A stretch of 64,000 bases of DNA from Zwartia vadi (GTDB taxonomy: Bacteria; Pseudomonadota; Gammaproteobacteria; Burkholderiales; Burkholderiaceae_B): contig NZ_JAUHHE010000006.1 of the NCBI RefSeq assembly GCF_030410375.1, forward strand, positions 1 through 64,000. Reading direction: 5' to 3'. The notes beneath the pieces were generated by a model. It made no database searches. It was not told the DNA's origin and saw only the letters and a program-made list of their open reading frames with translations. The position numbers and the translations under genes are program-made. Every line of letters starts with the position of its first letter. The stretch's first letter is position 1. This document shows, one piece after another, positions 24,230 to 33,337 of this stretch.

Positions 24230-25387
24230 ATGACTCAGCCTGCGATCAATCCGCCTTTCTGGCTACTTGCCGAACTCACATACCGTTGCCCGTTGCACTG
24301 CGTCTTTTGCTACAACCCAGTGAATTACGCAAACATCAAAAACGAACTTGATACGCAAGAGTGGATTCGTGTCATGCGAGAAGCGCGTGCCCTCGGCGCG
24401 GCACAACTCGGATTCTCAGGTGGCGAACCATTGCTTCGCGAGGATCTTGATATTCTGGTCGCTGAAGCAAGAGCGCTTGGCTTTTATACGAACCTAATTA
24501 CGTCAGGCGTTGGGCTGAATGAAAAAAGAATTACCTCGCTGAAAAAAGCAGGGCTTGATCACATTCAACTTTCATTTCAAGACTCGACTCAAGAGATGAA
24601 CGACTTTCTAAGCAGCACAAAAACCTTTGAACTCAAAAAGAAAGTCGCCGCACTGATCAAACAACACGATTACCCAATGGTCATGAATGTTGTCTTGCAT
24701 CGTCACAATATCCCGCATGTCGACAAAATCATCGATATGGCGCTCGAGTTGGGTGCCGAGTACCTGGAGCTTGCAAACACGCAGTATTACGGCTGGGCGA
24801 TGAAAAATCGACAACAGCTTTTACCTACCCGCGAACAGCTCGTCACGGCCGAAGCGACTGTCAATTCGTATCGCGAGAAAATTGGTAAACAATGCAAACT
24901 GTTGTTTGTCGTACCGGACTACTTTGAAGAGCGCCCCAAGGCCTGCATGAATGGTTGGGGCTCGATTTTTCTTGACATTGCACCAGATGGGGCCGCACTA
25001 CCTTGCCACAATGCCAGGGAGCTTCCTGGTCTCAATATCCCGAACGTGAAAGACCACTCGATTCGTGAGATTTGGTATGACAGTCAGGCCTTCAATTTCT
25101 TTCGAGGCGATGACTGGATGCAAGAGCCTTGTCGCTCCTGTCCGGAAAAAGAAAAAGATTTTGGCGGATGTCGATGCCAAGCGTTTTTACTCACGGGTGA
25201 TCCCGCAGCAACGGATCCTGTTTGCTCAAAATCGCCAAACCACCACGTTGTGAAACTGGCGATCAATGCAGCAGCATCTCTGCACACTGTCAATGCGCAA
25301 GCCCGCACTGAACATCCCCTCGTCTTTCGCACCGATCAAAACTCGCGCATGCTCGGCGAGCCTATCTCAAGCGATAAAAAACTTTAA
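24230..25387 (+). CDS. pqqE: PqqE, radical SAM PqqA peptide cyclase
   Basis: 385 aa. Joins Glu and Tyr of PqqA. The radical-SAM cluster motif CPLHCVFC lies at residues 20-27 and is followed by [13 protein letters not shown]. The C-terminal SPASM region has the Cys sites [15 protein letters not shown] and [19 protein letters not shown] for the auxiliary clusters. A 14-bp gap after pqqD and no strong ribosome site of its own. It is the last pqq gene; its end overlaps a convergent gene by four bases. No pqqF follows. Confidence 0.96.
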   Translation: MTQPAINPPFWLLAELTYRCPLHCVFCYNPVNYANIKNELDTQEWIRVMREARALGAAQLGFSGGEPLLREDLDILVAEARALGFYTNLITSGVGLNEKRITSLKKAGLDHIQLSFQDSTQEMNDFLSSTKTFELKKKVAALIKQHDYPMVMNVVLHRHNIPHVDKIIDMALELGAEYLELANTQYYGWAMKNRQQLLPTREQLVTAEATVNSYREKIGKQCKLLFVVPDYFEERPKACMNGWGSIFLDIAPDGAALPCHNARELPGLNIPNVKDHSIREIWYDSQAFNFFRGDDWMQEPCRSCPEKEKDFGGCRCQAFLLTGDPAATDPVCSKSPNHHVVKLAINAAASLHTVNAQARTEHPLVFRTDQNSRMLGEPISSDKKL

Positions 25388-25770
25388 CGTGAATCCGAGG
25401 GCTCTGTTTCCGTGTCCGGATCTTTTGATCTGCTTGACGAGACGGCTTGCCAGACGGCAAAACCAGCTCCCAGCCATTTCACCCAACGCCAACGTTTACC
25501 AAGCAACAAAGAAGATAGGGATGCCGCAATATAGGGATACTGACTCGCCAATGAAAGTCCTTGACCTAACAGCCCGGCAATACCGGAGTGCGAACCAAGC
25601 TGATCGTCTCGACCTGAATGCCACAGCTTGCCAAGCCATCGCTTAGGGCTGACTTCACGACCAAGTTGTGCGGTATGGAAGGACAAAGCCTCCCTTTCGT
25701 ACGCAGCCCGTGTCCGTAAAAACTCAATCCGAGCTTGACGTGCCGGGAGGATCACGCGCCGATCATTCAT
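25384..25770 (-). CDS. YqjK-like hypothetical protein
   Basis: 128 aa. Basic, helical N-terminus ([19 protein letters not shown]) and a short hydrophobic segment ([15 protein letters not shown], near 96-110), then an acidic tail. Its place after a YqjE-like and a DUF883 protein matches the yqjD-yqjE-yqjK order of proteobacteria, where the proteins are inner-membrane and linked to stationary phase. Its start overlaps the end of the upstream YqjE gene. Confidence 0.65.
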   Translation of the reverse strand: MNDRRVILPARQARIEFLRTRAAYEREALSFHTAQLGREVSPKRWLGKLWHSGRDDQLGSHSGIAGLLGQGLSLASQYPYIAASLSSLLLGKRWRWVKWLGAGFAVWQAVSSSRSKDPDTETEPSDSR

Positions 25771-26197
25771 GATGTCCCCTGACTGGTTTCGCCGTCGAGT
25801 CTGGATCTTTTACCCCTTGGGCAAAAGAATCACGCAAGCTTCCCAGTACAACTAGATCGCGATGAAGCTCTTCAAGCGTCGCGGAAAAGGGCGAAGCCTC
25901 AGTTTTCAAACGATGACAAACGTTCCATACCAAGCCTATACCGATCAGCGCATAAGTCAATGACAGTAAGCCGACGGCCCAATAGCGATATTCCGTCGAC
26001 CAGAAAAAGGCGACGATTAAAAAAGAAACCATCACGATGGCCAGCAGCATAAACACGCCTGCGGCTAAAAGCATCGCTGCAAGAATTGACAGACGATGCT
26101 TTTGCTCGCCTACTTCAGCGCTAAAAAGCTCGATACGCGTGCGCAGCATTGAAACCAGATCTGCTGCCACTACACTCAGATTTTCACGTACGCTCAT
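25763..26197 (-). CDS. YqjE-like holin-superfamily membrane protein
   Basis: 144 aa. Two membrane segments, LAAMLLAAGVFMLLAIVMVSF near 39-59 and YWAVGLLSLTYALIGIGLVW near 72-91, flanked by helical parts (LVSMLRTRIELFSAEVGEQK). This is the pattern of the phage-holin-like YqjE family. It lies between a DUF883 gene (6-bp gap) and a YqjK-like gene (8-bp overlap), the standard three-gene operon. Confidence 0.85.
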   Translation of the reverse strand: MSVRENLSVVAADLVSMLRTRIELFSAEVGEQKHRLSILAAMLLAAGVFMLLAIVMVSFLIVAFFWSTEYRYWAVGLLSLTYALIGIGLVWNVCHRLKTEASPFSATLEELHRDLVVLGSLRDSFAQGVKDPDSTAKPVRGHHE

Positions 26198-26203
26198 CGT
26201 TGG

Positions 26204-26530
26204 TTAACGACGGCTAATGAGTACGCCGATGAGTAGACCAATCACGCCAGCCGCAGCAATTGCCTGCCAAGGATTGTCATGCACATACTCATCAGCCTCG
26301 CGCGCGACGCGGCGACTTTCGCGCAAAACTGAAACCTTAGTGTCGTGAAGGGCCTCGCGTGTCGCTTGCAACGACTCAACAGCCTTGGCGCGCAGCGCTT
26401 GCGCCTGATCGCCGCTGGCAGATGCAGCCTCTCTCAGAAAACCCTCTGCCTCATCAAGCGCGGCTTTCATGCCCTCAAGCAGCTTTTCCTGAGCGGAGGA
26501 ATCCTGACTCGTTTCTTTGGTATTTTTCAT
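26204..26530 (-). CDS. DUF883 (YqjD/ElaB) membrane-anchored protein
   Basis: 108 aa from the ATG at 26530, which has a GGAGAG site; an upstream ATG at 26572 is in frame but has no ribosome site. A long helical region (SAQEKLLEGMKAALDEAEGF) is followed by the DUF883 signature DEYVHDNPWQAIAAAGVIGLL and a GVLISRR end. Such proteins anchor in the inner membrane by the C-terminus and YqjD binds ribosomes in E. coli. First gene of the yqj-like operon. Confidence 0.9.
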   Translation of the reverse strand: MKNTKETSQDSSAQEKLLEGMKAALDEAEGFLREAASASGDQAQALRAKAVESLQATREALHDTKVSVLRESRRVAREADEYVHDNPWQAIAAAGVIGLLIGVLISRR

Positions 26531-26623
26531 AGCGCTCTCCATCAATAAACTGCAAGTCTTTATTAAATACAAGTTCTGTCGTTCTGTCTCTATTTAATTA
26601 GTTATAGCCAGATTAATCTGCCC

Positions 26624-27343
26624 TCAGGGTGCAACGGATAGTCCTTTGACATGATGTTTGGCGATGAGTTCAGCGACAACGCCAGAAACTTTTGCTTCTT
26701 GAACAAAAGATTGCAACCATTTAGCGGCTTGCGCACGTCCTTTCGGCACACCGATTGACTGCTGTACCGCGGTGAACTGCCCTTCCAGGATTCTGGAGCC
26801 CGGTACCTTTTCGACATCGCTCAATAATCCGGGCTTCAAACTCGCCATGGCCTCGAGATTCTGTTTGACAAATATTTCGAGCGTTGCATCAAATCCCTCA
26901 GCGTGTATCAGTTCGGCATGTTTGATATTTCTCACCAGCCACAAATCATAAGCACTCCGCGCGGCGACCGCGATGCGATTGCCCGGGCGATCGACCTCAG
27001 AGGCATGGCGCAACGTAGAGCCGGCCGGCACGAGATAGGTTGCTTCGATTTCGACATAAGCCGTTGTAAAGTCTATTTTTTCGGCGCGAGCTGGCTCCGA
27101 TCCGATCAAACCGATATCCCACACGCCATCAAGCGCGGCATCGGCCAGTGCGCCAGGATTCGCGAAGGGGACCAGTTCGAGGTCTACACCTAGTTTCTCC
27201 GCGATTGCCCTGGCCATATCGGGTGCGACGCCTGTGGGCAGACCCGCCTCATCCTTGCCCGTCACAAGCAAAAAATTACTCAGGTTAATACCGGCTCTGA
27301 GGGTTCCAGTCGGGGCAATGTGTGAAAGGAAGTCTTGACTCAT
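26624..27343 (-). CDS. Substrate-binding-domain protein (SBP family 3) lacking a signal peptide
   Basis: 239 aa from the ATG at 27343 (GGTGAT site), where the family fold begins (TGTLRAGINLSNFLLV). Domain order: GLPTGVAPDMARAIAEKLGV, then DIGLIGSEPARAEKIDFT and IAVAARSAYDLWL, typical of amino-acid binding proteins. No signal peptide: MSQDFLSHIA is polar. The frame is open to 27427 but the extra residues (RQMIFCQHRP) do not form one either. No ABC permease or ATPase is adjacent. It may be a cytoplasmic sensor or carrier. A paralogue with the same property lies at 44479-45192. Confidence 0.82.
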   Translation of the reverse strand: MSQDFLSHIAPTGTLRAGINLSNFLLVTGKDEAGLPTGVAPDMARAIAEKLGVDLELVPFANPGALADAALDGVWDIGLIGSEPARAEKIDFTTAYVEIEATYLVPAGSTLRHASEVDRPGNRIAVAARSAYDLWLVRNIKHAELIHAEGFDATLEIFVKQNLEAMASLKPGLLSDVEKVPGSRILEGQFTAVQQSIGVPKGRAQAAKWLQSFVQEAKVSGVVAELIAKHHVKGLSVAP

Positions 27344-27456
27344 ATTGATCACCAAAAAATTGAGAAGCGGCATGCGTGGGCGGTGTTGACAAAAGATCAT
27401 CTGCCGCCTAACTTCATGGTAAACCATCCAACTTCAAATGCAGCCAACTTCCAGAC

Positions 27457-28545
27457 ATGACAAGCTCACAACAGACTTTTTTAACGCTCCACGAAATTAT
27501 CCAAAAAGCACGTCAGAAACTGAATCATGATCACTGGGACTATATTGTCGGCGGCACTGAAACAGAAACCACATTAAGACGCAACAGAGCTGCGCTTGAT
27601 TCGCTCGCCTTTCGCCCCAGGGTACTGCGCGACGTCAGCCACGTCTCGGGGAGTACATCCTTTCTGGGTCGTGCGCTCAGACTCCCGATTATCCTGGCAC
27701 CTGTAGGAAGTCTCGAGCTCTTTGCGCCAGAGGCAGGCGCGGCAGCTGCGCGCGCGGCGGCTGAATTCGGTGTTGCGCACATGCTGAGCTCGGTATGCGA
27801 ACCTGGCCTCGAAGCAGTTCAGCAAGCGGCGCCCGATGCTCTACGTCTTTTCCAACTTTATGTTCATGGCGATCCAGCCTGGGTCGATGAAATCGCTGCC
27901 CGCGCCGAGGCCCACGGTAATGCTGCGTTTTGCCTGACCGTTGATACGGCACTCTACAGCCGTCGTGAAAGAGATCTTGCGAAACGCAACATCCGCCGAA
28001 GCGCCGTTCCCGGTCGCGAGCATCAACCCAGATTAACGTGGCGGGACGTGGATCGCCTGAAATCCAAGCTCAAGATCCCGCTCATCCTCAAAGGCATTGC
28101 CACAGCCGAAGACGCAGCCATGGCCGTCGACCATGGCGTCGACATGGTCTATGTATCTAATCATGGCGGTCGACAGCTTGATCACGGTCGAGGCTCAATG
28201 GACGTTTTGCCCGAGGTCGTCCAGGCAGTCAAGCAACAAGCGACCGTCATCGTAGATGGAGGCATCAACCGGGGCACTGATATTGTCAAAGCCATTGCAT
28301 CCGGCGCAGATATGGTGGGCATAGGTCGTATGCAGTGTTTTGGGCTGGCGGCAAATGGTACAGCCGGCCTCGTCCGCACACTTGAGTTGCTTGAAGCCGA
28401 AGTCAATATCTGCCTGGGACTATTAGGTGTGAACAGCCTGAAAGAACTTGATGCGAGCTACCTGCATGCCGCAAGGGCGCTCGAACCCTCGGGCGCGCTC
28501 AGCGCATTCCCTCTTCTTTCCACTGAAGATCAATCGTTTTACTAA
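27457..28545 (+). CDS. FMN-dependent alpha-hydroxy-acid oxidase/dehydrogenase
   Basis: 362 aa. TIM-barrel flavoenzyme of the glycolate oxidase/L-lactate dehydrogenase family. Lys212, His236 (catalytic base) and Arg239 in LKGIATAED and SNHGGRQLD have the spacing of glycolate oxidase. APVGSLELFAPEAG and the flavin-phosphate strand VIVDGGINRGTDIVKAIASGAD (split here only by reading) are present. No membrane segment is seen, so it is probably soluble. It oxidises 2-hydroxy acids to 2-oxo acids; the substrate is not determinable. Divergent from the SBP3-like gene with a 113-bp gap. Confidence 0.9.
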   Translation: MTSSQQTFLTLHEIIQKARQKLNHDHWDYIVGGTETETTLRRNRAALDSLAFRPRVLRDVSHVSGSTSFLGRALRLPIILAPVGSLELFAPEAGAAAARAAAEFGVAHMLSSVCEPGLEAVQQAAPDALRLFQLYVHGDPAWVDEIAARAEAHGNAAFCLTVDTALYSRRERDLAKRNIRRSAVPGREHQPRLTWRDVDRLKSKLKIPLILKGIATAEDAAMAVDHGVDMVYVSNHGGRQLDHGRGSMDVLPEVVQAVKQQATVIVDGGINRGTDIVKAIASGADMVGIGRMQCFGLAANGTAGLVRTLELLEAEVNICLGLLGVNSLKELDASYLHAARALEPSGALSAFPLLSTEDQSFY

Positions 28546-28620
28546 ATGTAGATCCATCTTCGATTGGCAATAGTCCTAAAAAATCTCGAGAGATCTGCTC
28601 ATCCCCTGTACACTCAGGTT

Positions 28621-30000
28621 ATGAGCTTCGTAAAGAAAACTTTCTTGTATTTGAGTTTGCTTGCGCTGGGTCTCTTTGGCGCGAGCGTGTCGCTTTATGG
28701 CCAAACGACGGCCTCCACGAACAACATTGTTTATGTTGCTCCAATAAAAGGCATCATTGACCTGGGGCTAGCGCCTTTCGTTGAGCGTGTGCTCGAAGAA
28801 GCTCAAAAAAATAAAGCTGTTGCCGTGATCCTGGATATCAATACGTTCGGGGGTCGCGTCGATGCTGCCGTTCAAATTCGTGATGCGCTCTTAAACAGTC
28901 CGGTAAGAACAATTGCTTTTATCGACAAGAGAGCCATTTCCGCAGGCGCGTTAATTAGTCTGGCGGCACAAACCATCGCGATGGCTCCGGGAGGCACAAT
29001 CGGGGCAGCGGCACCTGTTCAGGCCGGACCCTCAGGCACCACAACCGCCCCCACTTCAGAAAAAACAGTTTCTTATGTGCGTAAAGAGTTTCGGGCCACA
29101 GCCGAAAGCCGCAAACGGCCGCCTCTTATCGCCGAAGCAATGGTCGACAGTGACGTCGTGATTCCAGAAATAAGCGAAAAAGGCAAGCTACTCACGCTCA
29201 CGACAGAGGAGGCACTGAAACTTAAAGTGGCCGACCTGCAAGCTAATTCTATCGAGGCGCTTCTCAAAGAACTAAACATCCAGAATCCGGAGATTCGCAC
29301 CTTTACCCCAAACTGGGCGGAAGAAGTTGTTCGCTTTCTTACCCACCCTGTCGTGAGCTCGCTTTTAGTCAGCGTTGCGATGCTCGGTATCTTTTTAGAA
29401 CTGCGCACGCCTGGTTTTGGCATTCCGGGTGTGATTGGTTTATCTAGCCTTTCTTTATTCATGTGGGGACACTGGCTCGTGCAGCTCGCTGGCTGGGAAG
29501 AACTCCTGCTCGCTGTCATTGGTATCTTTTTATTTGCACTTGAGCTCTTCGTGATTCCCGGCTTTGGTATCGTCGGGATTTTGGGACTTCTGGCCCTTCT
29601 TGGCGCTTTGGTCATGAGCACACTCGGCGCAGGCAGTCATTCCGGTTTTATTCTTTGGGCCGTTGCACGCATGGGTTTTTCTCTGGTGCTTGCCGTGATT
29701 CTCAGTGCGCTCTTTCTTAAGTTCCTACCCAAATTACCAATTGGTCGAAAACTTATCCTGAGTACGGCACTCGATGCTTCGGATGGTTTTTCATCGACGC
29801 CTCCATCTGACTACCAGTGGCTTGGCAAAACAGGCCACGCACACAGCGCACTTCGACCCGCAGGAATTGCTGATTTCCAAGGTCACCGAATTGACGTCGT
29901 TTCAGACGGCGAGTTCATCGATGCGGGTACACCGATTCGCGTGATGCACGTAGACGGTAACCGCATCGTGGTTCAGCGCGACGTCGGACCCTCATCTTAA
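28621..30000 (+). CDS. NfeD-family membrane serine protease (long form)
   Basis: 459 aa from ATG 28621. Signal sequence, then a ClpP-like protease domain with Ser107 in RAISAGALISLAA and Lys148 (SEKTVSYVRKEF); the 41-residue spacing equals that of the Ser-Lys dyad of the archaeal 1510-N stomatin protease. Four or more membrane helices follow (about 245-385: VAMLGIFLELR, ELLLAVIGIFLFALELFVIPGFG), and then a C-terminal OB-fold domain. NfeD proteins pair with flotillin/stomatin partners; the next gene is floA. Confidence 0.92.
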   Translation: MSFVKKTFLYLSLLALGLFGASVSLYGQTTASTNNIVYVAPIKGIIDLGLAPFVERVLEEAQKNKAVAVILDINTFGGRVDAAVQIRDALLNSPVRTIAFIDKRAISAGALISLAAQTIAMAPGGTIGAAAPVQAGPSGTTTAPTSEKTVSYVRKEFRATAESRKRPPLIAEAMVDSDVVIPEISEKGKLLTLTTEEALKLKVADLQANSIEALLKELNIQNPEIRTFTPNWAEEVVRFLTHPVVSSLLVSVAMLGIFLELRTPGFGIPGVIGLSSLSLFMWGHWLVQLAGWEELLLAVIGIFLFALELFVIPGFGIVGILGLLALLGALVMSTLGAGSHSGFILWAVARMGFSLVLAVILSALFLKFLPKLPIGRKLILSTALDASDGFSSTPPSDYQWLGKTGHAHSALRPAGIADFQGHRIDVVSDGEFIDAGTPIRVMHVDGNRIVVQRDVGPSS

Positions 30001-30015
30001 GTTAAGGAGCGAGAA

Positions 30016-30999
30016 ATGCTTGCATTTGATACAGGCCTGATCGGGTCTCTTGGATTACTCATACCACTCATCGCCATTATTATTTTGGTGCTCTATCTCG
30101 TGCCGCTTCCGTTATGGATTGCAGCATGGGCTTCGGGTGCCTATGTCGGGATTTTTACTTTAATCGCCATGCGTCTGCGTCGAGTCCCGCCAGGCACTAT
30201 CATCAACGCTCGCATCAGCGCGGTCAAAGCAGGTCTGGAAATTTCAGTCAATGATCTTGAAGCGCACTTTCTTGCAGGCGGTAATGTCGTTCGTGTTGTC
30301 AACGCGATGATTTCAGCCGACAAGGCAAACATTCCTCTACCTTTCAAACGGGCGGCAGCCATTGATCTGGCTGGGCGCGATGTACTTGAGGCCGTTCAGA
30401 TGTCGGTGTTACCTAAAGTCATTGAAACGCCGCGTATCGCTGCCGTGGCAAAAGACGGTATCCAACTGATCGTCGTTTCACGCGTCACGGTTCGCACCAA
30501 TATCGACAGGCTAGTCGGTGGTGCTGGCGAAGAAACCATCATCGCGCGTGTTGGCGAGGGCATGGTGAGCACGATCGGCTCGGCACTCAATCACAAAAGC
30601 GTGCTGGAAAATCCCGATCATATCTCCAAGCATATTTTGAGCAAGGGCTTGGACGCCGGCACGGCGTATGAAATCCTTTCCATCGATATCGCCGATGTCG
30701 ATGTCGGCGCAAACATTGGTGCCAAACTTCAAATCGACCAGGCCAATGCTGACAAACAAATCGCTCAAGCCAAAGCCGAAGAGCGACGCGCGATGGCAGT
30801 CGCTCTCGAACAAGAGATGCGCGCCAAAGTGGTTGAGGCAGAAGCCGAAGTCCCACATGCCATGGCGATGGCTTTCCGCGAAGGTAATCTGGGCATCATG
30901 GATTACTACCGCATGAAAAACCTGCAAGCGGATACGCAAATGCGTGACACGATTGCAGGAACACCTGACGATGCAACACCTTCTGTGCCGCGGAAATAA
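30016..30999 (+). CDS. floA: Flotillin-like protein FloA
   Basis: 327 aa, the usual length. N-terminal hairpin membrane part ([20 protein letters not shown]), then the flotillin/SPFH-like domain ([40 protein letters not shown]) and a Gln/Ala/Glu-rich helical C-terminus ([20 protein letters not shown]). FloA organises membrane microdomains and works with NfeD, which is encoded 16 bp upstream. AAGGAGCGAG ribosome site. Confidence 0.95.
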   Translation: MLAFDTGLIGSLGLLIPLIAIIILVLYLVPLPLWIAAWASGAYVGIFTLIAMRLRRVPPGTIINARISAVKAGLEISVNDLEAHFLAGGNVVRVVNAMISADKANIPLPFKRAAAIDLAGRDVLEAVQMSVLPKVIETPRIAAVAKDGIQLIVVSRVTVRTNIDRLVGGAGEETIIARVGEGMVSTIGSALNHKSVLENPDHISKHILSKGLDAGTAYEILSIDIADVDVGANIGAKLQIDQANADKQIAQAKAEERRAMAVALEQEMRAKVVEAEAEVPHAMAMAFREGNLGIMDYYRMKNLQADTQMRDTIAGTPDDATPSVPRK

Positions 31000-31004
31000 A
31001 AAAG

Positions 31005-31457
31005 ATGTTTGACGGAGAACTCGTTTCGGCCATTGCACTTTTTGCAGGCCTCGCCGCGTTGATCGTTTATATCAACGAGCGCTCAAAGCGCCGGCTCAAA
31101 ACCAACTCGTCCCCGATCAAGCTGAAAAAAATGTCGGGTAACCAAGAGACCATGACTCAAAAGGTACCGACTCAAGGTACAGATCTTGAAGAGTGGAATT
31201 TCCCGCAGCCTTTATCTGAAGACCCGACGGCAGCTGTAGTGGCGCCTGCGGTTCTTCCAACGCCAGAGATTCATTCAACGCCAGGAATTCAATCAGCGGT
31301 TAACCTAGCCCTCACGCACGCCAAAGAGCGTACGCCAAATAGATCTCTAGCGAGGCAAGCTCATCTTGGCACACGCGCCAAGTTGCGGGAATCCATTGTT
31401 ACGATGACGATTCTGGGACCCTGTCGCGCTTTGGAACCATTCAGAGATCGAGAATAG
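31005..31457 (+). CDS. Hypothetical single-pass membrane protein after floA
   Basis: 150 aa. One N-terminal membrane segment (LVSAIALFAGLAALIVYI, near 6-23), a basic patch (ERSKRRLK), then a long low-complexity cytoplasmic part rich in Pro, Thr and Glu. The start is 5 bp after floA, so it is co-transcribed. I do not recognise a domain. Its place suggests a partner of the NfeD-FloA pair, but this is inference. Confidence 0.65.
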   Translation: MFDGELVSAIALFAGLAALIVYINERSKRRLKTNSSPIKLKKMSGNQETMTQKVPTQGTDLEEWNFPQPLSEDPTAAVVAPAVLPTPEIHSTPGIQSAVNLALTHAKERTPNRSLARQAHLGTRAKLRESIVTMTILGPCRALEPFRDRE

Positions 31458-31521
31458 TACCCAATCATTTAACTTGCGTGTATTCTGATCCTTTTATTTT
31501 TTAATCTTTTTTAAAAATATC

Positions 31522-32073
31522 ATGACTCTGACCTTTCGCAAGGCTTTATTCCTCTTTTCCCTTTCAGTTGCCACCTTATTCGCTTCAAGCGCTCACGCCG
31601 AAAATCGCGCAGCGCTCGAGCGCAGTTCACGTGCCGCGCTCAACAGCCTGATCGCCCAAAATGCCGTTGCAAAAGAACTCAGCACCAAGGCTGCTGCGAT
31701 TTTAGTTTTTCCAAGCGTCAAAAAAGCTGGCCTCATGATCGGCGGCCAGTATGGTGAAGGTGTATTGTGGCGCGGCGATAAGGCCTCCGCTTTTTACAAT
31801 ACGGGTGGTGCTTCTTTTGGTTTTCAAGCGGGCGCCCAAGAGTATGGGTACGCGATGTTCTTTATGACGGAACAGGCTGTCAACGCACTGAATGTGGCAC
31901 AAGGCTTTGAGGTCGGCGTCGGTCCAAGCGTCGTAGTCGTCGATCAGGGTATGGGCAACTCGACCACGACAACCACGATGCAAAAAGATATTTATGCGTT
32001 TGTATTTGGTCAAAAAGGCCTCATGGCTGGCATCGGCATCCAGGGCAACAAAATCACCAAAATCGAAAAATAA
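31522..32073 (+). CDS. SYLF (YSC84)-domain lipid-binding protein
   Basis: 183 aa. Signal peptide about 1-26 (LFLFSLSVATLFASSAHA). The remainder is the SYLF fold known from phosphoinositide-binding YSC84/SH3YL1 and from bacterial BPSL1445: AAILVFPSVKKAGLMIGGQY, GEGVLWRG, SFGFQAGAQEYGYAMFFM, VVVDQGMG. Secreted to the periplasm or outer membrane. It ends exactly where the sulfatase maturase starts, but a role in sulfatase maturation is not implied by the family. Confidence 0.9.
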   Translation: MTLTFRKALFLFSLSVATLFASSAHAENRAALERSSRAALNSLIAQNAVAKELSTKAAAILVFPSVKKAGLMIGGQYGEGVLWRGDKASAFYNTGGASFGFQAGAQEYGYAMFFMTEQAVNALNVAQGFEVGVGPSVVVVDQGMGNSTTTTTMQKDIYAFVFGQKGLMAGIGIQGNKITKIEK

Positions 32074-33336
32074 GTGCGCACTGTGTTGAAGCCTGAACTT
32101 AAGCTTCCTGCTCTTCCCGCCGGAAGACACTATCGCTTTCATGCGATGAACAAGCCCTCCGGCGCTGAGTGCAATATTGACTGTGACTATTGCTTTTATC
32201 TGCATAAGACCGACTTGCTCGACCATAAGCCTCATGCGCGAATGGACGAACCAACACTTGAGCAGCACATTCGCCAGTACATCGAAAGTCAAACAGGTGA
32301 ACAAGTCGTTTTTTCATGGCAAGGTGGTGAACCCACCCTCATGGGCCTGCCTTTTTACGAACGGGTCGTTGCGTTGCAATCCAAATACGCCAAGCCAGGA
32401 CAGCGGATTGAAAACGATTTACAAACAAATGGCATCGCGCTCGATGATGAGTGGATTGCCTTCCTGAAAAAACACAATTTCCATGTTGGCCTGTCTATTG
32501 ATGGGCCGCGGGATCTCCACGACCGCTACAGAAAAACGCGTAACAACAAGCCGACCTTTGATCTGGTGATGAGCGCGGCACGCAAACTCGTCGCGGCAGA
32601 GGTTTCTTTTGCCGCGCTATGTGTAGTGAATCGCGCCAATGCTAAACACCCAAAAGAGGTTTACCGTTTCCTTGTTGACGAAGTGGGTAGTTGGCGGGTT
32701 CAATTCAATCCCGCCGTCGAACCCCGAGCCTTCAAAGAAGCTGCGCCGGGCAAAATGGACTTTTCAAGCGCGCCAATGCAGGATACGAGTCGCGCCAAGC
32801 CTGGCCATCCCTTGTCGATCGTGACTGACTGGTCTGTCGATCCAGATGACTATGGCACATTTTTGGCGGGAGTGTGGGACGAGTGGCTTGCCACCGATTA
32901 CGGCCGCATTCACGTCAATTTATTTGAAACTGCAATTGCACAAGCCGCCGGCCTACCCGCTCAAACCTGCACACAAGCAGAATTCTGCGGCAAAGGTCTT
33001 GCCGTCGAACATGATGGCGAGGTGTACTCCTGCGATCACTTTGTCTACCCAGAGTATCGGCTTGGCAACATTGCTGAGACTCACCTTGGGGACATGGCCT
33101 TTTCCGCAGTGCAGGAAAAGTTTGGCATGGATAAGCGCGATACGCTTCCCAAACAATGCCGCTCTTGTGATTACTTGAAACTATGCTGGGGTGAATGCCC
33201 TAAAAATAGGCTCATCAAGACTCGAGATGGTGAACCGGGCTTGAATTATCTGTGCTCCGGCCTCTACCATTTTTATGACCACATCGGCCCAGATGTGGTG
33301 CGCATTCTCAGGCATCTCGGTCGACTGCCTGCATAG
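32074..33336 (+). CDS. Anaerobic-type sulfatase-maturating enzyme (radical SAM)
   Basis: 420 aa. anSME enzymes oxidise a Cys or Ser in the sulfatase active site to C-alpha-formylglycine. Radical-SAM cluster Cys33, Cys37 and Cys40 in CNIDCDYCFY, followed by VVFSWQGGEPTLMGLPFYE. The C-terminal auxiliary clusters are supported by CTQAEFCGKGL, YSCDHFVYPEYRLGN and CRSCDYLKLCWGECPKNR. The start is a GTG directly after the SYLF stop; no better codon is close. A Ser-type sulfatase lies 1 kb away, so substrate and enzyme are encoded together. Confidence 0.93.
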   Translation: MRTVLKPELKLPALPAGRHYRFHAMNKPSGAECNIDCDYCFYLHKTDLLDHKPHARMDEPTLEQHIRQYIESQTGEQVVFSWQGGEPTLMGLPFYERVVALQSKYAKPGQRIENDLQTNGIALDDEWIAFLKKHNFHVGLSIDGPRDLHDRYRKTRNNKPTFDLVMSAARKLVAAEVSFAALCVVNRANAKHPKEVYRFLVDEVGSWRVQFNPAVEPRAFKEAAPGKMDFSSAPMQDTSRAKPGHPLSIVTDWSVDPDDYGTFLAGVWDEWLATDYGRIHVNLFETAIAQAAGLPAQTCTQAEFCGKGLAVEHDGEVYSCDHFVYPEYRLGNIAETHLGDMAFSAVQEKFGMDKRDTLPKQCRSCDYLKLCWGECPKNRLIKTRDGEPGLNYLCSGLYHFYDHIGPDVVRILRHLGRLPA

Positions 33337-33337
33337 T

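Noticed and set aside
29073-29621. Leftward open frame of 182 codons in the NfeD gene
   Set aside because: Shadow frame; the Ser-Lys dyad and membrane helices are on the plus strand.
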